NCBI RefSeq assembly: GCF_001611795.1
Contig: NZ_CP015098.1
Location: forward strand, 5,022,001 to 5,086,000
DNA: 64,000 bases
Source of the DNA: Streptomyces qaidamensis
Lineage (GTDB): Bacteria; Actinomycetota; Actinomycetes; Streptomycetales; Streptomycetaceae
Direction: 5' to 3'
Shown: one piece after another, positions 36,384-45,536 of the stretch
How the letters are laid out: the number at the start of each line of letters is the position of its first letter
Numbering within the stretch: the first letter of the stretch is position 1
Translations under genes and position numbers: made by a program
The notes under the pieces: model-generated
Seen by the model: only the letters and a program-made list of their open reading frames with translations
Told to the model about the DNA's origin: nothing
Databases searched by the model: none

Positions 36384-39300
36384 ATGACGCGAGCCGACGA
36401 CCCAACGGCCCCTCAGCCCGCCCCCGACGACGCCCTGGTCGCGGACTCCCGCGAGCGTGCCGTCCGCGCCCTGCTGCGACGACCGCAGCTGAAGCGGTTG
36501 TGGAGCGCACAACTCGTGGGCGGCGTGGGGGACACCCTCGCCCTTCTCGTGCTGGTCGTCCTCGCGCTCCAGGCGGCCATCGCCGAAGGCTCGTTCGGGG
36601 GTGGCTACCGGGGCGTGGCGTTCGCAGTGGCGACCGTTTTCGGGGTGCGCGTCCTCGCGACGCTCCTGTTCGGCGCCGTTCTGCTCGGCCCGCTCACCGC
36701 GCTCACCTCGCAGGACGGCCCGCTCGACCGCCGCTGGACCATGGTGGGCGCCGACGGGCTGCGCGCCGCGCTGCTCATCGTCGCGCCCCTGTGGATCGAC
36801 TGGACGCCCGAGAACGCCTTGGCCGTCCTCCTCGTCACGGCCTTCGTGATGGGGGTCGCCGAGCGGTTCTGGACGGTGTGCCGGGAGAGCGCGGCCCCCG
36901 CCCTGCTCCCCGCCCCGCCGCCGGAGGGCGCGACGGTCCGGCCGCTGCCCGACCACATGGACGCCCTGCGCCGCCTGTCGCTGCGCACCGGCTTCGTGGC
37001 GATCCCCCTCGCCGCCGTGACACTGGTCGTCGCGGCCCTGTTCAACAACCTCCTGGGCACCGGCATCGACTGGTTCGGTCAGCACCAGGCGGCCCTCGCC
37101 TCCTACGTGGCCGCAGGCCTGTTCGCCGCGTCCCTGTCCGTGCTGACCTTCCTGGAGCTGCCCGGCACGCGCACCCCGCGCGCGCGGTCGCCGCTGGAGG
37201 GGCTGCGCCGCCCGAAGACCGGCAGCGGCGCCGACAAGGGCCGCACCGGCGCGATGCCGCTGCTGGTCCTGTCCTGCGCGGCCGTCGCCGCCGCGGTGTC
37301 GGCCGCCGTCGCCGTCGCCGTGCTGCACGCCAAGGACCTGGGCGGCGGCCCGGTCCTCTACGGCCTGTTCGTGGCCGCGCTGACCGGCGGCGTGGTCGTC
37401 GGCATCCGTACGGCGCCCGCCCTCGTGCCCGCCCTGTCGCGCCGCCGGCTGCTCGCGCTGACGATCGCCTTCACCGGTGTCGCCCTGCTGGCCGCCGGGC
37501 TGGTCCCGGACGTCACCACCGTGCTGCTCATCCTCGCGCTGGCCGGCGTCGGCGCGGGCCTGTCCGCCAACATCGGGCACACCCTGCTCGACCAGGAGAC
37601 CGAGGAGTACCGGCGCCCCCGCACGACGGAGCACCTGCACGCGGTCGTCCGGGTCTGCGTGGCGCTCGGCGCGGTGATCGCCCCGCTGGTGGCGGCGGCG
37701 ATCGGGCCGCACCGGCTGGAGAGCGGCAAGTTCGTCTTCGCGCACGGCGGCGCGGCCTTCACGCTCATGCTGACCGGCGCCCTGCTGCTGCCCGTCGCCG
37801 CGCTGGTGCTGGCCAAGGTCGACGACCGCTCCGGTGTGCCGCTGCGGCAGGACTTGAAGGACGCGCTGCTCGGCGGTGACGACCCCCGGCAGGGGACCGC
37901 GGCCACCGGCTTCTTCATCGCCCTGGAGGGCGGCGACGGCGCCGGCAAGTCCACGCAGGCCGAGGCGCTCGCCGAGTGGATCCGCGCCAAGGGCCACGAG
38001 GTCGTGCTGACGCGCGAGCCCGGTGCGACGCCCGTGGGCAAGCGGCTGCGGTCGATCCTGCTGGACGTGTCGAGCGCGGGCCTGTCGCACCGCGCGGAGG
38101 CGCTGCTGTACGCGGCCGACCGGGCCGAGCACATCGACACCGTCGTTCGGCCCGCCCTGGAGCGTGGCGCGGTCGTCATCTCCGACCGGTACATCGACTC
38201 GTCCGTCGCTTACCAGGGCGCCGGCCGTGATCTCTCGCCGACCGAGATCGCCCGGATCAACCGCTGGGCGACGGACGGACTGGTGCCGCATCTGAGCGTG
38301 CTGCTGGACGTCGCGCCGGAGACCGCGCGCGAGCGGTTCACCGAGGCGCCGGACCGGCTGGAGTCGGAGCCCGCCGAGTTCCACGCGCGCGTGCGGGCCG
38401 GTTTCCTCACCCTGGCCGCGGCCGACGCCGGACGGTACCTGGTGGTGGACGCCGGCCAGGAGCCCGAGGCCGTCACGACGGTCATCCGGCACCGGCTCGA
38501 TCAGGTGCTGCCGCTGTCCGAGGCCGAGATCAAGGCCCGGGAAGAGGCGCGGAAGAAGGCCGAGGAGGAAGCCCGCCGCAAGGCCGAGGAAGAGGCCGCC
38601 CGCAAGGCCGAGGAGGAGCGCCTGGAGCGCGAGCGCCAGGAGCAGCTCGCCAAGCTGCGCGCCGAGGAGGAGGAGCGTAAGCGCCGCGAGCTGGAGGAGG
38701 CGCAGCGCCGCGAGGCCGAACGGCAGGCGGAGGAGGCCCGGCGCCGGGCCGAGGAAGCGCGCAGGAAGGCCGAGGAGGAGCGGGCACGGCTCCTCGCGGA
38801 GGAGAAGGCCCGCGCCGAGGAGGAGGCCCGCCGCAAGGCCGAGGAGGAACAGCGCCGCAAGCAGGCCGAGGAGGAGGCGCGCCTGCGTGCCGAGGCCGAG
38901 GCGCTCCGCCTGGAGAAGCAGCGCAAGGCCGAGGCGGCGCTGCTGCGGGCCGAGGAGGCACGCCGGCTCGCGGAGGCGGCTGCCGCCGCGGCCGAGGCCG
39001 GGCCGAAGAGCTCGGCCTCCACGAGCTCCGCCTCCACGGGCTCCGCCTCGAAGAGCTCACCCGCGCAGGGCGCCGCGCCTGCCGCGGCCGCTCAGGACGC
39101 GGCGACTGTGCCCACCCCGGTGGTGACACCGGGCGGTGCGGGGGACGACACGACCGTGCTGCGCCCGGTGCGGGACGACGAGCGTGGTGCGGGCCGCTCC
39201 TCCGGAGAGTCCGAAGCCGAGGTGACGGCGGAGCTGCCGATGCCGCCGGCGGCCGGGGAGCAGACGGAGGTCCTGCCGCCGGTCCCGTCTCGCGGCGGGG

Positions 39301-39728
39301 ACGAGACCGAGGTCCTGCCGCCGGTGCGCGACCGGGACGCCTCCGGTGCGGCCGACGAGACGGCGGTGCTGCCTCCGGTCCGGCCGGGGGACGCCGAGGA
39401 GACGGCGGTGCTGCCTCCGGTCCGGCCGGGGGACGCCGAGGAGACGGCCGTGCTCCCGCCGGTGCGCGGGGACGAACCGGCGGACCGGGTTCCGCCCGGG
39501 TACTTCCGGAAGGATGCCCCGGCCGCCCGGCCCGACGGCACCGAGGACCGTACGCGGGAGATGCCTCAGGTCGACCCCGACGGGACGCCGCGCCGCCGCC
39601 GGTCCGACTGGGCCGAGGAGACGCCTCTGGACGACCTGCCCTCGCTGGCGGACGAGCTGCTCGGACCGCACGACGACGAGCCGGACGACAGGCGCGGACG
39701 CCGGGGCAGGGGCGACCGCGGGCGCTGA
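36384..39728 (+). CDS. tmk: Thymidylate kinase fused to an N-terminal MFS-like membrane domain and a long disordered tail
   Basis: A 1114-residue four-part protein. Residues ~1-500 have about a dozen hydrophobic segments like a major-facilitator transporter. Residues ~510-710 form a complete dTMP kinase: GGDGAGKST P-loop near 516, TREPG and DRYIDSSVAYQGAG. Residues ~712-875 are an almost continuous Glu/Lys/Arg/Ala coiled coil. The tail carries six copies of a T-x-V-L-x-P-V motif. dTMP kinase is normally ~210 residues and soluble; here dTDP synthesis is tied to the membrane. The ATG is preceded by TAGGCT with 6-nt spacing, suggesting a leaderless message. holB follows. Confidence 0.93.
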   Translation: MTRADDPTAPQPAPDDALVADSRERAVRALLRRPQLKRLWSAQLVGGVGDTLALLVLVVLALQAAIAEGSFGGGYRGVAFAVATVFGVRVLATLLFGAVLLGPLTALTSQDGPLDRRWTMVGADGLRAALLIVAPLWIDWTPENALAVLLVTAFVMGVAERFWTVCRESAAPALLPAPPPEGATVRPLPDHMDALRRLSLRTGFVAIPLAAVTLVVAALFNNLLGTGIDWFGQHQAALASYVAAGLFAASLSVLTFLELPGTRTPRARSPLEGLRRPKTGSGADKGRTGAMPLLVLSCAAVAAAVSAAVAVAVLHAKDLGGGPVLYGLFVAALTGGVVVGIRTAPALVPALSRRRLLALTIAFTGVALLAAGLVPDVTTVLLILALAGVGAGLSANIGHTLLDQETEEYRRPRTTEHLHAVVRVCVALGAVIAPLVAAAIGPHRLESGKFVFAHGGAAFTLMLTGALLLPVAALVLAKVDDRSGVPLRQDLKDALLGGDDPRQGTAATGFFIALEGGDGAGKSTQAEALAEWIRAKGHEVVLTREPGATPVGKRLRSILLDVSSAGLSHRAEALLYAADRAEHIDTVVRPALERGAVVISDRYIDSSVAYQGAGRDLSPTEIARINRWATDGLVPHLSVLLDVAPETARERFTEAPDRLESEPAEFHARVRAGFLTLAAADAGRYLVVDAGQEPEAVTTVIRHRLDQVLPLSEAEIKAREEARKKAEEEARRKAEEEAARKAEEERLERERQEQLAKLRAEEEERKRRELEEAQRREAERQAEEARRRAEEARRKAEEERARLLAEEKARAEEEARRKAEEEQRRKQAEEEARLRAEAEALRLEKQRKAEAALLRAEEARRLAEAAAAAAEAGPKSSASTSSASTGSASKSSPAQGAAPAAAAQDAATVPTPVVTPGGAGDDTTVLRPVRDDERGAGRSSGESEAEVTAELPMPPAAGEQTEVLPPVPSRGGDETEVLPPVRDRDASGAADETAVLPPVRPGDAEETAVLPPVRPGDAEETAVLPPVRGDEPADRVPPGYFRKDAPAARPDGTEDRTREMPQVDPDGTPRRRRSDWAEETPLDDLPSLADELLGPHDDEPDDRRGRRGRGDRGR
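39357..39440 (+). repeat. Perfect 42-bp tandem duplication in the tmk tail
   Basis: 39357-39398 and 39399-39440 are identical and encode two exact 14-residue units containing TAVLPPV. Diverged copies flank them on both sides, making six T-x-V-L-x-P-V motifs between about 39150 and 39475. Confidence 0.95.
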
Positions 39729-39874
39729 CGCCTCCGGCCGACCGCCGCGGGAGCGGACCGCCGCGGAAGCCCGGCCTCCGCTCTGCGAGCCGGGTGGGGG
39801 CGGCAGGCGATGTCAGTGGTCGCCCCCACAATGGATCTCGCAACACAGCACGTGACGGAAGGGCGGCGTGACCC

Positions 39875-41080
39875 ATGACCGTGTGGGACGACCTCGTCGG
39901 GCAGGAGAGGGTGAGCGAGCAGCTGGCCGCTGCCGCCCGGGATGCCGACGCCCTGGTCACCGCGGCCACCACCGGCACCCCGCCGCCCGAGGCGTCGAAG
40001 ATGACGCACGCGTGGCTGTTCACGGGTCCGCCCGGCGCCGGGCGGAACCAGGCCGCGCGGGCGTTCGCGGCGGCGCTGCAGTGCGTCAGCCCCGACCGCG
40101 CCCTCGGCGGCTCCCCGGGCTGCGGCTTCTGCGACGGCTGCCACACGGCACTGATCGGCACACACGCCGACGTCACCACCGTCGCCGCGGTCGGCACGCA
40201 GATCCTCGCCGACGACATGCGCGACACCGTCCGCAAGTCGTTCACCTCGCCGGCGACCGGCCGCTGGCAGATCATCCTCGTCGAGGACGCCGAACGGCTG
40301 AACGAGAAGTCGGCCAACGCCGTCCTCAAGGCCGTGGAGGAACCCGCCCCCCGCACGGTGTGGATGCTGTGCGCCCCCTCCATCGAGGACGTCCTGCCGA
40401 CCATCCGCTCCCGCTGCCGCCACCTGAACCTGAGCACACCGAGGGTCGACGCCATCGCCGACATGCTCGTCCGCCGCGAGGGCATCGAGCCGGACGTCGC
40501 CGCCGCCGCGGCCCGGGCGACCCAGGGCCACGTCGACCGGGCGCGACGCCTGGCCACCGACCCGGCCGCGCGCGCACGCCGGGCCGCCGTGCTGAGGCTG
40601 CCGCTGCGCGTCGAGGACATCGGCGGCGCGCTCAAGGCCGCCCAGGAGCTCGTCGACGCGGCTGCCGAGGACGCCAAGCAGCTCGCGGAGGAGACGGACT
40701 CCAAGGAGACCGAGGAGCTGAAGGCCGCGCTCGGCGCCGCCCAGGGCGGCCGCATGCCCCGGGGCACCGCGGGCGTGATGAAGGACCTGGAGGACAAGCA
40801 GAAGCGCCGCAGAACGCGCACGCAGCGTGACAGCCTCGACCTCGCCCTGACCGACCTCACGGCCTTCTACCGTGACGTCCTCGCCCTCCAGCTCGGCTCG
40901 CGCGTGGCCATCGCCAACGCGGACGCCGAGGACGCCCTGGAGCGCCTCGCCCGGGGCAGCTCCCCGGAGTCCACCCTCCGCCGCATCGAGGCGATCGCCG
41001 CCTGCCAGGACGCCCTCGACCGCAATGTGGCGCCGCTGCTCGCGGTGGAGGCGATGACGATGGCGCTCAGAGCGGGCTGA
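39875..41080 (+). CDS. holB: DNA polymerase III delta-prime subunit
   Basis: A 401-residue AAA+ clamp-loader subunit. The P-loop is degenerate (GPPGAGRN, lysine replaced by arginine), as expected for delta-prime, which does not hydrolyse ATP. A zinc module is present with cysteines in QCVSPDRALGGSPGCGFCDGC. The sensor region is ILVEDAERLNEKSANAVLKAVEEP and the arginine-finger motif SRCRH near 40410. It acts with delta and tau/gamma to load the beta clamp. It lies 146 bp after tmk, the common bacterial arrangement. ATG follows GGAAGGGCGG. Confidence 0.93.
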   Translation: MTVWDDLVGQERVSEQLAAAARDADALVTAATTGTPPPEASKMTHAWLFTGPPGAGRNQAARAFAAALQCVSPDRALGGSPGCGFCDGCHTALIGTHADVTTVAAVGTQILADDMRDTVRKSFTSPATGRWQIILVEDAERLNEKSANAVLKAVEEPAPRTVWMLCAPSIEDVLPTIRSRCRHLNLSTPRVDAIADMLVRREGIEPDVAAAAARATQGHVDRARRLATDPAARARRAAVLRLPLRVEDIGGALKAAQELVDAAAEDAKQLAEETDSKETEELKAALGAAQGGRMPRGTAGVMKDLEDKQKRRRTRTQRDSLDLALTDLTAFYRDVLALQLGSRVAIANADAEDALERLARGSSPESTLRRIEAIAACQDALDRNVAPLLAVEAMTMALRAG

Positions 41081-41188
41081 GGGACCGGCAGGGACCATGG
41101 GGCGGACGTGCGGTTGACGCCGTAACTCGTACGAGGCACGACACGCACGCACGGCACTCATTCCGTCGCCCAGAGTTACGCTCGCTGG

Positions 41189-42811
41189 ATGTACACACGG
41201 CGCACCCCCCGCTCCGCCTCCGGCTCCAGCGGTCTCCACCGCAGGACACGAAACCGGGCCAAGACCGCCGCAGGTCTCCTCGCCACGGCCGCGCTGCTCG
41301 TCTCCGCCTGCTCCTCCGGCAGCGCGACGACGTCCGCCGCCTCAGCGGCGGCGGAGGCGGCACTGGTCGCGCTGCCGCAGGCCACGCCCGCGGCGCTCTC
41401 GTCGTACTACGGGCAGAAGCCGGCCTGGCGCGGCTGCGGTGCCCCCGGCTTCGAGTGCGCCACCCTCAAGGCGCCGCTCGACTACGCCGAGCCGTCCTCC
41501 GGCGACATCCGGCTGGCCGTCACCCGTAAGAAGGCCACGGGCCCGGGTAAGCGGCTGGGCTCGCTGCTCGTGAACCCCGGCGGGCCGGGCGGCTCGGCGA
41601 TCGGCTACGTCCAGGCGTACGCGGGCATCGGCTACCCGGCCGAGGTGCGGGCCCGCTACGACATGGTGGCGGTCGACCCGCGCGGCGTGGCCCGCAGCGA
41701 ACCCGTCGAGTGTCTGGACGGGCCGCGCATGGACAGGTACACGCAGACGGACGCCACGCCCGACGACGGCAAGGAGACGGACGGGCTGGTCGCGGCGTAC
41801 CGGACGTTCGCCGAGGGCTGCGGCGCGGACGCGCCCCGGCTGCTGCGCCATGTGTCCACGGTGGAGGCGGCCCGGGACATGGACATCGTGCGGGCGGTGC
41901 TCGGCGACGAGAAGCTGAACTTCGTCGGCGCCTCCTACGGCACCTTCCTCGGGGCGACGTACGCCGGGCTCTTCCCGGACCGGGCGGGCCGGCTGGTGCT
42001 GGACGGCGCGATGGACCCGTCGCTGCCGGCCCGGCGGCTGAACCTGGAGCAGACGGCGGGCTTCGAGACGGCGTTCCGGTCCTTCGCGAAGGACTGCGTA
42101 CGGCAGGCCGACTGCCCGCTGGGCGGCAAGGGCACCACGCCCGAGCGGGTCGGCGAGAACCTCAAGGCGTTCTTCGAGAAGCTCGACACGCGGCCCGTCC
42201 CCACCGCCGACGGCGACGGCCGCAAGCTCACCGAGTCCCTCGCCACGACCGGTGTGATCGCGGCCATGTACGACGAGGGCTCCTGGGAGCAGCTGCGCGA
42301 GGCCCTGACGGCCGCGATGAAGGAGAACGACGGCTCCGGACTCCTGGTCCTCTCCGACGGCTACTACGAGCGGGACGCCGACGGCGCCTACAGCAACCTG
42401 ATGTTCGCCAACGCGGCGGTGAACTGCCTGGACCTGCCGCCTTCCTTCGACACCCCCGACGAGGTCCGGGGGTCGCTGTCCGAGTTCGAGAAGGCGTCGC
42501 CGGTCTTCGGTGAGGGCCTGGCGTGGGCGGCCCTGAACTGCGCGTACTGGCCTGTGCACGCCACGGGTGAGCCGCACCGCATCGAGGCGAAGGGCGCGGC
42601 GCCCATCGTCGTGGTCGGCACGACCCGGGACCCGGCGACCCCGTACCGCTGGGCGCAGGCCCTGGCCGGCCAGCTCTCCTCGGCGCGCCTGCTCACCTAC
42701 GAGGGCGACGGCCACACGGCCTACGGCCGCGGCAGCTCCTGCATCGACCGGACGATCAACGCCTACCTTCTGCGCGGCACCCCGCCCACGGACGGAAAGC
42801 GCTGCTCATAG
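41189..42811 (+). CDS. Secreted alpha/beta-hydrolase peptidase (tripeptidyl aminopeptidase family)
   Basis: A 540-residue exported protein with a long basic N-terminus, a hydrophobic helix and lipobox VSAC (cysteine ~36), so probably a lipoprotein. The alpha/beta-hydrolase fold shows the oxyanion NPGGPGGS, the nucleophile elbow GASYGTF (serine ~250) and a C-terminal TAP-like domain with TTRDPATPYRWA and the catalytic histidine in GDGHTAYG. The family is that of Streptomyces SlpD/SlpE and Tap, which remove tripeptides or dipeptides from extracellular peptides. ATG is preceded by TACGCT with 6-nt spacing, suggesting a leaderless message. Confidence 0.92.
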   Translation: MYTRRTPRSASGSSGLHRRTRNRAKTAAGLLATAALLVSACSSGSATTSAASAAAEAALVALPQATPAALSSYYGQKPAWRGCGAPGFECATLKAPLDYAEPSSGDIRLAVTRKKATGPGKRLGSLLVNPGGPGGSAIGYVQAYAGIGYPAEVRARYDMVAVDPRGVARSEPVECLDGPRMDRYTQTDATPDDGKETDGLVAAYRTFAEGCGADAPRLLRHVSTVEAARDMDIVRAVLGDEKLNFVGASYGTFLGATYAGLFPDRAGRLVLDGAMDPSLPARRLNLEQTAGFETAFRSFAKDCVRQADCPLGGKGTTPERVGENLKAFFEKLDTRPVPTADGDGRKLTESLATTGVIAAMYDEGSWEQLREALTAAMKENDGSGLLVLSDGYYERDADGAYSNLMFANAAVNCLDLPPSFDTPDEVRGSLSEFEKASPVFGEGLAWAALNCAYWPVHATGEPHRIEAKGAAPIVVVGTTRDPATPYRWAQALAGQLSSARLLTYEGDGHTAYGRGSSCIDRTINAYLLRGTPPTDGKRCS

Positions 42812-42917
42812 CCTTGCCCCGGCCCCGGAGGGCCCGCCTCCGGGGCCGGTACGGAGCACCCTCGGAAACTGTGTAGACTTACCGTCGTTGCTGATCGCAC
42901 CATAGTGCGGACAGCGC

Positions 42918-42994
42918 GCCGCCTTAGCTCAGATGGCCAGAGCAACGCACTCGTAATGCGTAGGTCTCGGGTTCGAATCCCGAAGGCGGCTCCA
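42918..42994 (+). tRNA. tRNA-Thr (CGT anticodon), CCA encoded
   Basis: The acceptor arm GCCGCCT pairs with AGGCGGC, the D-arm is TAGCTCAGATGGCCAGAGCA, the anticodon loop CTCGTAA gives anticodon CGT (reads ACG, threonine) and the T-loop GGTTCGAATCC is standard. Position 42991 is the discriminator and 42992-42994 the encoded CCA. A promoter-like TTACCG at 42879 and TAGTGC 18 nt later fits transcription just before the gene. Confidence 0.97.
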
Positions 42995-42997
42995 CTG

Positions 42998-43034
42998 AAA
43001 CCCCAGGCCGGATGCTTTCCGTCCTGGGGTTTTC
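42998..43034 (+). terminator. Terminator after tRNA-Thr
   Basis: A perfect 10-bp stem (42998-43007 with 43023-43032), a loop that itself can pair CGGA/TCCG, and a T-run. It ends directly at the stop of the convergent ABC permease gene, so it probably serves both directions. Confidence 0.9.
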
Positions 43035-45536
43035 TCATGCGCGCATGCCCGCCAGCTCCACCGGCCGGGTGCGCAGGGCGAGCGACGCGGGCAGGGTGGC
43101 CGCGAGGACCGCGAGGAAGGCGCTCGCGGCGATCACCGCACCCACCGTGGGCCAGGGCACCACGATCGTGGAGTGCACGTCCAGCAGGCCGAGAGCGGTG
43201 CGGACACCGAGCAGGTTCACCGCCGAGACGGCGGCGCCGAGCACCGCGCCGGCCACCACGACCATCACCGACTCGACGGCGACCAGGCGCAGCACCTGGG
43301 TCTTCGTCGCGCCCGTCAGGCGCAGCGCGGCGAGGTCGCGGACCCGGTCCGTGGTGGCCATGACCAGCGTGTTGGCCAGCGCGATGCCCGTGTAGACCAA
43401 GGCGATGGCCAGGATCATCAGCAGGCCGAGCCGGGTGGACTCGCTGGAGCGCGGGTAGTGCGCCTCGATCCACTGCCCGGCGCCGAGCACCTCGACGCCG
43501 CTCGCCCCGGCCGCCGCGCGCAGCCGCCGGTCGACGGCGGCCCGGTCCGCGCCGGCGGCGACCTTGATGTCGACGCGGTCTACGCCCGTGCCGGCGGCGT
43601 TGCGCGCCGTGAGGTACACGCCGTTGTTGCCGGTGCCAATCCCGAGGACCGCCGCGATCCTGAGGTTCGCCTTGCGGCCGTCGCCCAGCCATACGGGCAC
43701 CCGATCGCCGACGCGGGTGGTCAGCCATTCCTCGTTGACGACGATGCTGTCGTCGTCGAGGTCGGCCAGTCTGCCTGCCACGACGGGGAGTCGGGACACC
43801 GCGGACAGGTCCGTGCCGCTGTCGACGGCGCGGGCCTCGGAGCGGACGAGGGCGGTGCCCTCCTCCAGGACGGTGACCCCGGTCGAGCGGGACGTGCTGA
43901 CGGTGACGCCGGGGACGTCACGGGCCGCCCGGACGAACCCGTCGGGCAGTGCCCGGCCCGCGTCGCCCGACGAGACCACGTAGTCGGCCCGCATCTGGGT
44001 GCGGGCCTCGGCGGCCTTGGCCTCGTTGATGGTGGCGGTCGTGCCCATCAGGGAGCAGGCGAGCGCCACGGTGATGATGACCGGCGCGGCCACGGCCGCC
44101 GTCCGGCGCACCCCCGCCGCCGCGTTCTCCCGCGCCAGCATGCCCACGGCGCCCGGAAGTCGGGCGGGCAGCCAGGTCAGCAGCCGGGTCAGCGGCCGCA
44201 CCAGCAGCGGCGCGAGCAGGGCCATCGCCACGATGAGCAGCATCGGCTGGGTGATGTACGTCTTGCGCTTCAGCACGTCGCCGGGGTTGTCCACCAGTGC
44301 CGTCACCAGCAGGCCGAGGCCGGTGAGCAGCACGGCGGCGGCCACCAGGAGGCGGCTCCACGGCATGGTGCCGCTGTCGACGGCGGACTCCCGCAGCGCC
44401 GCCGTCGGGCCGGTCCGGCCCGCGCGGAAGGACGCCACGACGACGCCGCACAGGGCCACCGTCAGGCCGGTCCAGAAGGCGACGTGGAGCGGCCAGGCCT
44501 GCTCACCGATCCGGAACCAGGTCGGGGCGAGGCCCTCTCCGGACATCCACGAGGCGAGCCGCGGCGCGGCCCACCGGCCCAGCCGGCACCCCGCGCCCGA
44601 TGCGAGCACCCCGATCACCAGGGCCTCCGCGTAGACCATGCGCCGCACCTGACCGGGTGTCGCGCCCGCCATCCGCAGGAGTCCGAACTCCCGCCTGCGC
44701 TGCGCCACCGCGAAGGTGAACGTCGAGGCGACCACGAACACCGACACGAACGCGGTGATGCCGGCCGCGGTGCCGAGCAGGGCGTTCACGGAGACCAGGG
44801 CCTCCTTGTCGCGGTCCGGGTCGGGGTCGGCGCGCCGCCGGTCGTCGCCGGCGAGGACGGTCATGCCCGAGCCGGTGCCGAGCGCCGCGCGGACGGCGGC
44901 CGGGTCGGCGTCCACCGTCACCCGGTCGATACGCGGGGACAGGCGCGCGGCCTCGGCGGCGGTGAAGAACACCGCCGACTCGAAGCCGGCCGCCGGCACC
45001 GTGCCGACCACGGTGCGGGTGCCGGCGCCCTCGGGCGTGACGACCTGGATCCGGTCCCCGGCGCGAACCCGCGCGCCGGGCCCGGTGGTGACGACGACCT
45101 CGCCGGGCGATGTGGGGGCGCGTCCGGAGGCGAGGCGGTACGGCGTGGCCGCGGCGATGGCCCACGAGTGGCCCACGAGCGTGGTGTCCGCACCGACCCG
45201 CCGGTCCGCGTCCGGCACCGAGACCGGGAACGTACGGTCCTCGGCGACGGGGCCCAACGTGGCCAGCTCGGCGGCCAGCTTCTGCGGCACCGCACGGGGG
45301 TTGGTCAGCGTCGACGTCCGCACCCCGATCGGGGTGTCCGCCTTCACCTCGTCCGTGCCCTGCACCACGACCCGCGCCTCGGCGAACCGTTCGGTGCCCC
45401 GCTCCGGCGCGTCGAACGTCGCCGCGAGCGCGAGGCCCGTGGTGGCGATGAGGCCGACCCCGAGCGCGAGCGCGACGAACGAACCGACGAACGTGACCCA
45501 GCGGGTGCGCATCCCGCGCAGCGCGAGACTCAGCAC
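43035..45536 (-). CDS. ABC transporter permease, FtsX/MacB-type
   Basis: An 833-residue membrane protein: an N-terminal helix (~10-35), a large extracytoplasmic MacB-like domain, three helices (~270-420), several more near the middle, a second extracytoplasmic domain (~520-690) and a terminal helix triplet. This is the duplicated FtsX layout of lipoprotein/antimicrobial-peptide exporters. GTG 45536 overlaps the ATPase stop by 7 bp. With the ATPase and the divergent two-component system, it looks like an envelope-stress or antibiotic-peptide resistance pump; the substrate is unknown. Confidence 0.9.
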   Translation of the reverse strand: MLSLALRGMRTRWVTFVGSFVALALGVGLIATTGLALAATFDAPERGTERFAEARVVVQGTDEVKADTPIGVRTSTLTNPRAVPQKLAAELATLGPVAEDRTFPVSVPDADRRVGADTTLVGHSWAIAAATPYRLASGRAPTSPGEVVVTTGPGARVRAGDRIQVVTPEGAGTRTVVGTVPAAGFESAVFFTAAEAARLSPRIDRVTVDADPAAVRAALGTGSGMTVLAGDDRRRADPDPDRDKEALVSVNALLGTAAGITAFVSVFVVASTFTFAVAQRRREFGLLRMAGATPGQVRRMVYAEALVIGVLASGAGCRLGRWAAPRLASWMSGEGLAPTWFRIGEQAWPLHVAFWTGLTVALCGVVVASFRAGRTGPTAALRESAVDSGTMPWSRLLVAAAVLLTGLGLLVTALVDNPGDVLKRKTYITQPMLLIVAMALLAPLLVRPLTRLLTWLPARLPGAVGMLARENAAAGVRRTAAVAAPVIITVALACSLMGTTATINEAKAAEARTQMRADYVVSSGDAGRALPDGFVRAARDVPGVTVSTSRSTGVTVLEEGTALVRSEARAVDSGTDLSAVSRLPVVAGRLADLDDDSIVVNEEWLTTRVGDRVPVWLGDGRKANLRIAAVLGIGTGNNGVYLTARNAAGTGVDRVDIKVAAGADRAAVDRRLRAAAGASGVEVLGAGQWIEAHYPRSSESTRLGLLMILAIALVYTGIALANTLVMATTDRVRDLAALRLTGATKTQVLRLVAVESVMVVVAGAVLGAAVSAVNLLGVRTALGLLDVHSTIVVPWPTVGAVIAASAFLAVLAATLPASLALRTRPVELAGMRA

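Noticed and set aside
33333..38492. A 1719-codon minus-strand frame antisense to topA and tmk
   Set aside because: It lies wholly opposite two certain genes and consists of Arg/Gly/Leu/Val-rich shadow sequence.
42918..43034. Integration (att) site at the tRNA-Thr
   Set aside because: No duplicate of the tRNA 3' end and no integrase gene are present; the neighbours are ordinary genes.
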